NCBI GenBank assembly: GCA_038502055.1
Contig: JAXRKN010000045.1
Location: 7,181,501-7,245,500 of the forward strand
DNA length: 64,000 nucleotides
Direction of reading: 5' to 3'
Source: Tanytarsus gracilentus
Lineage: Eukaryota > Arthropoda > Insecta > Diptera > Chironomidae
Positions 25,904 to 35,800 of this stretch are shown here, one piece after another (position 1 is the first letter of the stretch; each line of letters starts with the position of its first letter). The notes below the pieces were generated by a model that had not been told where the DNA came from, did no database searches, and saw only the letters and a list, made by a program, of their open reading frames with translations. The position numbers and the translations under genes are program-made.

Positions 25904-25987
25904 GGAAATAGGCGCATATAAGTGTTACACCACTTCGTGGGTTACACTAAAAATTCCGTTTAACTTTTATAATAAAATCTTATAGCA

Positions 25988-26189
25988 CAGTTTGCATTGA
26001 ACCATCGGTGTGTAAAGAGTACAAGATTAAAAAAATACCTGAAAGCAATCAAGAATTATTAGGTGATTAATTTTTATGTGATTTATTTAAACTTTCAATT
26101 ATTATACTCGTGTGAAATTTGTTGATAAAAAAAGTGTTTAGAATTTAATTTTAACTTTTAAAGGAATTAATTATAAAACATTGAGCAAG
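25988..26189 (+). other. Possible 5' UTR exon of the Ran-like gene
   Basis: A CACAGTTTG initiator-like site at about 25986-25994 is followed 200 bases later by an ideal donor (CAAG, then GTAAGT at 26190). A good acceptor, TTTTTTCGATCGCAG (28041-28055), lies 58 bases upstream of the Ran-like ATG. The simplest reading is a non-coding first exon joined to the GTPase ORF across an 1.87-kb intron. This is inference from splice signals only. Confidence 0.3.
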
Positions 26190-26509
26190 GTAAGTTTTAC
26201 TATCTGAAAGGGTTAATGATTTTAATTTTTGATGTTCTTAAAATAAGTTCAAACTCTTTTGAAAGCTTAAAAATGTCATTGAACGCTTTTAAAATTTGTG
26301 AGTTCTCATCCATTGCTTAATTTTGAATCTACCAAAATAATTAACGGAAATAAAATGTTAAATATTTGTTAAACAATTAATCTTAAAAATTTACGATCAA
26401 ATTTTATTGCTAAAAAATAATCTATAAAAACTTTAAAAGCTCATCTTAAAGTTAATAAATATTTTCGTAATGATCGCATTTTAAAATTTTAAACACTATT
26501 AAAAAATTT

Positions 26510-26585
26510 ATGGCACTCAAAAAATTTCCGGCAATTCTTTGTTTTTGCACTTATTTGCAATTAATCGATCATGAGCAGAGTCAAG
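26510..26585 (+). CDS. Possible signal-peptide first exon (25 codons)
   Basis: ATG at 26510 opens MALKKFPAILCFCTYLQLID, then HEQSQ and a donor at 26586 (AAG, then GTGAGA). The hydrophobic stretch after two lysines looks like a secretory signal. One possible next exon follows the acceptor GTGTGAGCAG near 26740 and would end after about eight more residues, giving a very short product. No family recognised, and it may be chance inside the presumed Ran-like 5' intron. Confidence 0.2.
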
Positions 26586-28113
26586 GTGAGAAAAAAATAT
26601 TTTTTCTGCAAATTTTTGTCACCATTATCGTTTGAAAATTTAAACCTCGCGCACTTGATTGTTCAATTTACCATTAAAACAGCAAAAATGATAAAAAAAA
26701 TATTCGCTGAATAATGATGAAGTTTTTTTTTGTGTGAGCAGAGACTAGAAACACCGAAGCCGGTTGATGATTAAGTCGGTGACTACACAAATTATTAAAA
26801 AAAATTAAAAAATTATTTTTTTAAATTTTTAGAAATTAATTTTAAATTTTTTAGTTCATTAAATGCGTAGATGGTCAACCTATTAATTAAATGATTTTTT
26901 GGATTATTTCACAGTAAAATGTAAAAAAATTTTAAATCTCAAAAAATTTAAATAAATTTTTTCAAATATTTTTTAAATCAAATTAAAAATTCAAAATCCA
27001 TCATTAAACTTTGTTAATTTTTTTGTAAATAGAACTCACTGTATTTTTCGATGACTCACTAAAAAACTCGCGAAAAAAGTTTAAATGCCAAAATTCATTT
27101 CAGCGAACTCGATAAAAAAGATTCTGGTCATTAAAACGTGAATTTTCGACTCCAATTTTTGGCAATTAATCTTGCAATCTGCGCTCGTTAATTTTATAAA
27201 GCAAAATCATTCGGAGTCAATGAACTTTTGATCAAATAAAGCTGAAATCTTCCGGTTTTAACCAACCAAATATTGTCGCATGATGTCGCTACGTCAGAAT
27301 AGCAAATATTAACTGAAATGATCATTGTTGAGGCCTCCAAAAAGCAATTAACACTCACATGACAGCAATTGATTAGCGTTGAGCCCTATTAATACCTCCC
27401 CGTGTTCACCGGCTCATGACGTTGCGTCGCAAAACATCATCATTAATACTTTTTTTGCATCTTTCCTCTCTCGCTCAATATTTTGCAAGTTATTCTTGTT
27501 ATTTCGGACATAAATAATCGCAAGTACTTAATAGCACCGTCCAATCCACTCGACTGTGACCTCAAGTCACGAGAAACTCCTTTAACTCATTTCGCGCAGG
27601 AATGATTGCGCAAGAATTATTGACTCGAGAGATTAAATTAACAATTTATTATTCTTTAAGATTGAAATTCAAAAGAGAATCGAGGATGAGAGATGAGAGA
27701 GTTGGAAAATCCTGGATTTCATTAATTGATGGCTCAAACGGTACACTTGATATTTTTTAATGCGAATGGTTAAGCAATAAAAAAATTATTAAATAAATTT
27801 TTTTGATTTTAAATTCAATGAATTTTAATTTTTTTTCGAGCATATAAAAAATGTCTAAATTGTTGTTTATTTGCCAATAAAATTCTCATTTCAAATTTTG
27901 ATCCATTTTTTTATTGTCCTTTAATCAACACCTTCACAGACTTGAGAATCACATCTTGTTGTTAATCAACAATTTTCTAATACCTTGGGTGGTAATTTTG
28001 ACGCACGTTTTTACGTGATAATTGTGATAATGTAAAATATTTTTTTCGATCGCAGCAACTTTGTTAAAAATTTAAAAATATTTTCAAAAAATTCAAAATT
28101 TAAATTAAAAATA

Positions 28114-28755
28114 ATGTCATCAAATTTTCCATCGTTCAAGTGCATCACAATCGGCGATTCTTTCACGGGAAAAACTACTCTAGTCCGTCGATTGTTGAGC
28201 GAAACTTCCCTCGATAAAGTTAAATATAATCGGAATTATTTCGTTTATCCGATCGTGTTCAGCACGAACTTGGGCACGATTGTATTTGAGATTCACGATA
28301 TGGACGGTCGAGACATGCTGTTGAGTGCGAGAGATTCTTTTTTTCGCAAGTCTGATTGTGCTTTGATAATTTTTGATTTGACTTCGCCGGCAAGCTTTGA
28401 AAATATCTCATTTTGGCATCGAAAAGTTCTCGGCATTCGCGGTTTAATTCCAATGGCAATTTGCGGCAATAAAGCTGACATTAAATCGAGAAAAGTCTCA
28501 ATGTATGAAATTACGCAAGCATGGGGAAAGAGATTGAAGTATTTTGATATTTCGGCAAAAACGAAAACTTCAATTTGTGAGCCATTTTTGTATCTCGCCG
28601 AAAAATTAATGAAGAAAGGAAAAATCAAAGAATTTACAAAAATTGGATCGGAAGTCAGCATCGGATTGAATTCACTTCATAGAATTTTAGAAGAGAGAAA
28701 AGAGAAAAATGAAAAGTTTGAGGATCAAGCGAACAAAAGTTTTAAAATTTTCTGA
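28114..28755 (+). CDS. Divergent Ran-like small GTPase, intronless ORF
   Basis: 213 aa. The order and spacing follow Ran: P-loop GDSFTGKT (14-21), a G3 region HDMDGRD (61-67), CALIIFDLTS (82-91), WHRKV, IPMAICGNKAD (112-122, G4) and YFDISAK (143-149, G5), all with clear Ran counterparts (FNVWDTAGQE, CAIIMFDVTS, IPIVLCGNKVDIK, YYDISAK). Three features differ from Ran. The G3 Gln needed for GTP hydrolysis is Arg (R66). Switch I is about two residues shorter and lacks the usual threonine. The acidic DEDDDL tail is replaced by a basic, Lys-rich end. The ORF has no intron, which suggests a retrocopy; Drosophila also has a rapidly evolving Ran-like gene. AATAAA overlaps just past the stop (28759-28764). 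Probably expressed and under selection, since the frame is intact; germline function is a guess. Confidence 0.85.
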   Translation: MSSNFPSFKCITIGDSFTGKTTLVRRLLSETSLDKVKYNRNYFVYPIVFSTNLGTIVFEIHDMDGRDMLLSARDSFFRKSDCALIIFDLTSPASFENISFWHRKVLGIRGLIPMAICGNKADIKSRKVSMYEITQAWGKRLKYFDISAKTKTSICEPFLYLAEKLMKKGKIKEFTKIGSEVSIGLNSLHRILEERKEKNEKFEDQANKSFKIF

Positions 28756-28758
28756 TTC

Positions 28759-28764
28759 AATAAA
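28759..28764 (+). terminator. Polyadenylation signal of the Ran-like gene
   Basis: AATAAA four bases after the TGA at 28753-28755. This implies a very short 3' UTR. Confidence 0.5.
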
Positions 28765-30678
28765 TTTTTTTCTTTCTTTTTTAAATTTCATCAAATCTGA
28801 TCCAAAACATACTAAAATGCATTTTATAAGTTTTTAGTTCAACAATTTTTTAGTACAAAAACTTTAGAACTCGTTCTCTATTTCTCTCTTTAAAATTTAA
28901 ATTTTGTATGACCGTTAAAAAATTAATTTTAATGTTGGTATTTTAAAAAATAATCTCGATCGACTTCATCACCTGAAATTTTTCGATTTTCAATTTAGTT
29001 TTATTTTTCTATCTTCATGGCAACAAGAGACACTCATAAAATTTTGAGTTAACGTACTCGCGAGATGTTCACGTTTCTGAAAAACAAATTGCTTCCAAAA
29101 AAACTTGATAACAAAAATTACAAGCAATAAAACACTCGAGACTGTTTTGTTTTATTTTCGTTATCAACAGGTAGCATAAAAGATTTAAACTCTGAAGATA
29201 TTTTTTATTTACTTTAAATTTAATTCAGTCATCAATAAAAATTTAGAAAAAAATTACGCAATATTATAATTAGTGTCATAATTTGTAAAAAATAATTTAA
29301 ACAAATTCCAAAAAAATTAAGCTCAATTGTATCGTAAATAATTCTTAATTAAAAAACAAGAGCAGTTGTTAAAATATTTCTTGATAATGATATTTATTAG
29401 CGATAACTGATCATGAGGTAAATGTGTGTCATGAAACTTTAATTAACCCACAAAAAACACATTTTTAATTTTGTGACACATTTGAAAAAATTTACTGTAT
29501 GAAAAAATATTTTTATAAAACTTTATTTAATAAAAATCATAAATAAAATTCAAAATTTTTTGAATCTTAGGAAAAGAAAATTTCTTACTTGCAAGTACTT
29601 GGTTTAATTTCTTAAAATAAACTGACGAATTTAAAAAAATTCAAAATTAAATTTTTTTTTAAACTTTTTTCCAAGAATTTTTCATCCTTAATTGACGAAT
29701 CATAAAAAGTTCTTTAAAATTCATCACGCGGAAATTCTTTTAGTCTATTCGCAGATGTTTTTCATTTTACTCTTACTCATCGATCACACCTTGTCATCAC
29801 CTCACGAAAGGCACTTCGTCTCATGTTCGTCTTCTATCCGATAAAAAACATCTTTTCATTTTATCACTCGAGTACATTGAGGCTCTCTCAAAGATGGAAA
29901 ATTTCGGGAGATAAAAAAAACTTCAAAAGCTTCGAACGATTAATAAATTAGGAATAGTCGGTGATCATATGTGAAACTAGTCGGAGTGAAAATATTTACA
30001 AAAAACTTAAAGAAAAAAAAATTAAAAACTATTAAAAGTTTGTGGAATTAAAATAAACAAAAACTTTAATAAGAAAGTTTATAAAAAAATTAAATTCAGT
30101 GAAGGTAATAAAAAATTATAAAAAATTTTGTGACTCAAATATTTTCTCGATAAAAAAGTCTGAAATATAAAAAACAACTTAAAATTTTAAAATTTTTTAC
30201 TGAATATTCAAAAAATAAATAAAAGCAAATAAATTAATAAATTTTATACTTTCAAAAGTAAAAACTGCAGTTAGCTAAGAACTTTATAAATTTATCACAA
30301 AAACGTGACTTGGTATTAAAAAAGAAACTTCATCAGATGAATCATTTAATTAACATCATTTAAGTTTGTTTGAAATAAAAATTTAAACATTTTTTCGCAA
30401 AACAAAAATCGTCACAAGTCCACAAAAGAGTGGACAGTTTCAGTTTAATCCGGCAAAAATTATCAAAATTATTTCGTGGTCAGCCTCGAACTGAATCTCT
30501 TTTTTTTGGTGTCCTAAAAAATTTACATTTTTAGCGAAAACACATAAAATTAATTACAAATTATTTTTTTCAATCTTTTAAAAGGTTAATTTTATGCGCC
30601 AACATATTGAGGTGTTAATTATTAGCTTAACGTGTTAAACGGTGGGAATTCCTTCTTTTTTTCACTTTAGTACACTAT
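28765..30678. other. AT-rich intergenic stretch
   Basis: No coding region supported. Long A/T runs throughout. Nothing recognised apart from a slightly less AT-rich patch at about 29750-29950. Confidence 0.5.
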
Positions 30679-30680
30679 TA

Positions 30681-31908
30681 GGGTGGACGTTGTTATTCGG
30701 AGTGTTGTAATTCCGGAGTAAAATTAAATGTGTAATATTTTACAAACAAAGCATTTTACACCTTGCACTTGATTAAAGTTTGAAGGTCTGTCATGCGCGA
30801 CAATTTTGTAAAATAAAGCAATACGTTAAGACTTCCTTTGGCCATGAAAAGTACGTTTTAATTTTCTCCATACAAAAATCCTCTTCATTTATCATGTAAT
30901 TTTATAATTAAATCAGTTGCAATTTTTCCATACTATTTTTCTTGAGTCACGAAGGTCTTATCAACACATTCCTATACAACTTAAATTTTATATGTCACAA
31001 AGTGCTTTAAAAATTAACATTTATGTCGTGCTTATAATTCGGAGTGAAATTGCTTATAATTCGGAGTAAATTTCACATTAGTAGGCAATGAAATTTTATA
31101 GTAAAAATTTTTTTGGGATAAAATCAAAATGAATGAAAAAATAAACAGAAAATAATCGTGGGCGCGACTCGTTTGTGGCAGTTCAGTATTAAAAAGGAAT
31201 TAAAATACTTAAAAGCTTTTCCAAAACTCCAACGACGGAACCAATAACCAGCATAAAGCATGTCCTAAAACTAACTTTTAGTAGAGGAACCAACATCCAG
31301 CGGAGAAAGTAATATCTAGCAGAGGAACTAACTTCCAGCGGGGTCTTAGTGAGAATTTTGGGGTTTTCGGGGGAATAAAAGGGGGAATGGGGGTTTGGGG
31401 GTTTAAGGGGTGGAGGTTGGGGATTGGGGTGGGGGGTTTTGGTAGGGGGTAGGGGTGGGGGTGGCGGATGGGGGTAGACAATAAACATAAATTAAATTGA
31501 GAATAAGGTTGGGGATTTTTTAAGTGTAGCTACTATATTTAAAAAATATTTTTTGGGTTGTTGGAAGCCTGCTTGCACTTGCCAGACATTGAAATCAAAA
31601 AATATAATCTCTTTTCTTTCACCTCACTCAAGAAGATGAATATTTTTCAAAATTTATTTTATATCGAATTTTTAAAATTTACTCCGGACTTATACGCATT
31701 CACTCCGGAATTACCAGCAAGGTTTTGAATTAATTTTTAAGCATGAAGGAGACCAGTAAAAAATTTAAAGTCAGTCTCAAAATAAAGCTGTGTCTTTTGC
31801 GAATCTAACGAGGTACTGATAATGCATGATCAGCAGTGCCAAGTAAGAGAAATTTTATGATTTATTATCTTGCGATTCAATTTACTCCGGAATAACAAGC
31901 GTCCACCC
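30681..31908. mobile_element. Non-autonomous inverted-repeat DNA element with TA target duplication (element 1)
   Basis: The left end GGGTGGACGTTGTTATTCGG and the reverse complement of the right end (GGGTGGACGCTTGTTATTCC) match closely. TA dinucleotides flank both ends (30679-30680 and 31909-31910), as expected for elements that duplicate TA on insertion, such as Tc1/mariner or ISL2EU types. No transposase frame is present in 1,228 bp. The motif ACTCCGGAAT, or its complement, recurs at both ends and internally (about 30697-30720, 31036-31067, 31681-31710, 31884-31893), consistent with protein-binding sites. A G-rich block (31340-31470) lies inside. It sits about 960 bp upstream of the first transporter exon. 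Confidence 0.8.
31340..31475 (+). repeat. G-tract block inside element 1
   Basis: About 135 bases with more than a dozen runs of three to six G on the plus strand, separated by T and A, in an otherwise very AT-rich region. The complementary strand appears as proline-rich open frames (31189-31488), which are translation artefacts of the C-runs. Strong potential to form G-quadruplexes. Confidence 0.75.
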
Positions 31909-31910
31909 TA

Positions 31911-32868
31911 GTTAAATTTTAATGTGATAATAAATTCAGCAAACGCGATCCCATTCATGAGCTGTTGTCAATCATCCAAAGTATATTTGACTTTAAATCA
32001 CTTTGCTTTTCTTCTTTTGTTAAAATTTAATTTAAGCTCATGTTAATTTTTTCGTCATGTGAATAAACTTGTGTCGTCACAAAAAATGCTTGATGCACAT
32101 CTGGTGATTATAAATTAGACAATTTTATGAAAAGCTTATTTAACTCAAGTAAATACAGCTTTGATAAAAAAGTAATCAGACTCGAGTTTAAAGAATGTGA
32201 TTAGAGCTTTTCTTTTGTTTAATAGGAAAATATTTGCAAACAAATAAAAATTAAAAATATTTAAAAAGTTCAAGTGATATGATGGAAAGTTTTAAGCTTT
32301 TAAATTTTTTTTAAAAATTTTATTTTTAACTTTGAAAGCTTTTAGAAAATTTAATTTTTTAAAAAGAAAATTTAAACTTTGAAAGCTCTGAAAAAGTTTT
32401 AATTTTAGTTTTAAAAATAGTTTTAAGATTTAATAAAAAAATTAAAGCTCGGAAAAAGTTTAAATTGCAATTTTCTGAATATTATCTTTTTAAATTTAAA
32501 TACAAAAAAATTCACTTCGAAACTCGACAAACTGAAATCTTTTGAAAGATCGCAATCTCTAAATTTGAATCAATTTGTGTCTGTCGTTTTTTCATTGTCG
32601 ACCGCTCGAGACTTTTTTCAATTTATATTTTGTCGATTTGTATCGCGATGCACTACTGACTGTGTGTATGTGCACGATCATATTAGTGATAGCGAATAAT
32701 TTTGTGTCTAGATAAATTTTAATTATAGCTGCATTTAGTTTTGCACCAGAACTCGAAAAGGGCAAAGCGCAGTAGAAAGTTTTAATTGTGATTTATATTT
32801 TTTAAAAGTGTGATGATTTAAAAGGAAGAAGAAAATTAATTTAACGTCAATTTTTGCAAAAATTAATC
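31911..32868. other. Upstream region of the first transporter gene
   Basis: AT-rich. The last 250 bases are less so and probably hold the promoter and 5' UTR of the transporter gene whose first coding exon starts at 32869. No TATA or initiator site could be chosen with confidence. Confidence 0.4.
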
Positions 32869-35800
32869 ATGTTTGAACCGAGACAAGTGTACGAAATAAA
32901 TTTCGACGAAAATGGCAATAAAATTATCAAAAAGGTATTTTTTATATTTTTCATTTTTGGCATTGAATCAAAAATCTCGTGACTTTTTTTTTAAATTAGG
33001 GTGGCGACCCAAAACTTCGTAGTTTTACCCAAAATTTTACACAAGAATGAAGATTTTCCAACTTTTTCATGAAGGAATCTTCAATGTTAAGATTATTTTA
33101 AAAAATTCATGTGTTGCCTGAAATTTTGAGACGTCAACAATATTTTTCTGTTGCTTCTTTAACGCTGTAGTACCCCTCTACTTTCGGACCAAAACTTCGT
33201 AGTTGAGGACCAAAACTTCGTGGTTATTTTTCTTTGAATTTAAAAAAATTTAATTTCCTGTCAAATGGTCTTCAAATTGGATAATTTTTGGTTGGAGGTG
33301 TAGAAAATAATTTAAAATATAAGAAAAATATTTTTTTTGGAAGTGCCAGCGACAGAATTGTGTCCTAAAATATGATTAATTTTCCTTCTATGCTTCGAAT
33401 GCCTTTTTGAACTCAAAATTTTACTAGAAAACAAATAGCATGAGAATTTTTTGAGTCAATAACATCATGGACATCCAGCACTGCCTATAATGTCCATTTT
33501 TTTTAGAACTATTGCTTCATGTACTTCGTTGAACTCAAAATCGAATCAGGAATTGATTAGCATAAATATTTTTTTAGTTATGTAGGAAGCAAGGCAGGTA
33601 ATTAGTTCCAAGTTCCGGACATACCTAGTTCTTCTGCTGGAAGTGGGTTCCAATATTAAATATAAGAACTTCTAACATTTGATAAAGGAACTTCCAAAAT
33701 TGGATATAGGCACTTCCAACATTGGATATAGGCACTTCCGACATTGGACATGACAAGTTCCTCTGCGGAAAGATAGTTCCTCTTTTTAACTGCCTGTATG
33801 TTACCTAAAGCACCTTCATTTATAGCATTTGCAAAAAAAAATATTTTTTTTTGTCATCAATCAATCGATCATATTTTTTAAATGCTGCATGCTGAATTTC
33901 CAAGAGTATATTTTCTGATATTCTCATTGCTGTATAAGCTTGTTTTCTAAACATATAATTGCAGCCGAAAAAAAATTACAGTGAAGAAAATTCCAAAGAC
34001 TACTTTTGGAAAATTAACTACGAAGTTATGGTCCCTTGGCAAAAGTGCGTCGTAAGGCACTTTGGATTCATGCATAATTTATTTTGAATTTTTATATTTA
34101 AAGCTAAGACACAAAGCATCCCAAAAATATTTTTTTCAAAATTTAAACAATATTTTTTCCTATTAAAAATCAATGAAATGTGTACCAGTTTGATCAAATA
34201 TATGTTGTATGGGAGATTTTTCTTTTGGGATTTTAAGGCATACCGGATGCTCAAAAAAATCTTAAACCTTCTTTTATGAACTAAGATTTACATTTAGTTT
34301 AAATTTTATATATGTTTTTGGGTCATTTTCTGGCTAGAAATGTCTGAATTTATAAAATAAAATTCACTACGAAGTTTTGGGTACTGCGAAGTTTTGGGTC
34401 GCCACCCTAATTAAACTCAAAATTAAAGCGAGCTAATTTAAATTTAGAATTTTTTTAGTGCACGATAATAAAATTATGATTCTTTCACATTTTATTCATC
34501 ACAATTTTTAAGTGTTTCATTATTTTAATGACTGATACCGACTGATGGAAAAAAACCATAATTAAAACTTAGTCAGCTTGGTGAAGTGAAGCTTGGTGAA
34601 GTGTCGCGCGTCAATTGACCACTTGAGAAAATTTTAAGTGAGCGTCTCACTGTTCAACTAGTAATCAAGTTCTTACTAGACAATAACGATTGATAAAAAT
34701 CTTCAGAGATGGGCAATTACAAAAATATTCATATTATGTAATTTAATTCGGAAAATTATATTAATGAACTGCTTTTTAAATCCCGATCTTGAATTTATTT
34801 TTGCTTGATCCCGGCATTGAAAAATTTCTCCTCAAAACCCCTACTTAAAATCTGAATTATTTAAAATTTATATCCACGTAATTATAAAATGATCTAAATT
34901 AAGATCAGTGCATTTGATGACGTCACAAAATGAAATTACTTTCACGTGTGATCAAAAATTTAATTACATTTTCCTGCAGTAAAAGCTCACATTTGTAAAA
35001 ACAAGTGATGATTATCAGAACAACAGGTGTCTCGATGAAATAAAAAGTCGTACGCCTAATGAATGACTCATTTAACGACAGCACATTTTATTCGAGGAAC
35101 AATAAATTGTTTACTTTTGCTCCAAATAATTTTTGGATGACTTTTTTCAGATGGCAAAAAATTTCCTGAATCTTCTTGCTGACTACACAATTTTTGTGTT
35201 GATTGTGATAATCACGACTGTCGTGCCGCTATGGAGTAGATTTTTTGGAAAGAAAAAAACGAGAACCAAAGCTGATTATGTGTTTGCAGCTGGAGGTGTG
35301 TCGGTTGTGTCGATGATGCTCTCGATAGCGAGAGGAACGCTTGGGGTGCGATCTTTTTTAGGTGGGTTTGAAGTAAAATTAAATTTTAGGGTGACAGACC
35401 ATAAATTTGGTGTTTATTTTCAGGATTTCCAAGCGAACAATTTTACCGCGGTGCTGGAATGTGGGAAACTCTCTATGGAATGATCAATGCCTATCCAATC
35501 GTTGCTTTTGTCTTTATTCCGGTCTATTTTAATCTCGGCATCACTTCAGTTTATCAATATATTGAGCTTAGATTTAAATCAAGATTCGTTCGATGTCTCG
35601 CATCAGGAACTTACATTTTCCGATCGATCCTCAATTTAGGCGTTACCGTCTTCACACCAACCGTTGCACTTTACACAATCATTGGAATTCCCATTTGGAT
35701 GTCACTTGGTGCGATTACCGCAATTAGCATAATCTTTAATTTACTCGGAGGATTAAAGGCCGCCATAACTGCGGACGTACTCCAAGTGCTAATCACAATA

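Larger units (their letters stand above)
24918..25947. mobile_element. Repeat element with short terminal inverted repeats and tandem cores
   Basis: The ends are GTGTAACCCAC (24918-24928) and its exact reverse complement GTGGGTTACAC (25937-25947). Inside, in order, are a 13-14 bp tandem repeat of GGCTTCCCAAAAT type (about 24945-25085), a 17-bp tandem repeat TGTGTTCCATTTTCCAT (about 25090-25350), two to three diverged copies of the 120-bp unit (about 25355-25695), a tail with CAGCCGAGATCTCGAAGG, and (ACAG)n at 25860-25903. The right end also contains GTGTTACACCAC, giving a near-hairpin. No transposase. Flanking target duplication is unclear. Confidence 0.5.

Noticed and set aside
28259..28661. 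Minus-strand frames inside the Ran-like gene
   Set aside because: The plus-strand frame contains all GTPase motifs; the antisense frames have none.
31189..31488. Proline-rich minus-strand frames
   Set aside because: They are the complement of a G-tract block in a mobile element, with no start context or homologous domain.
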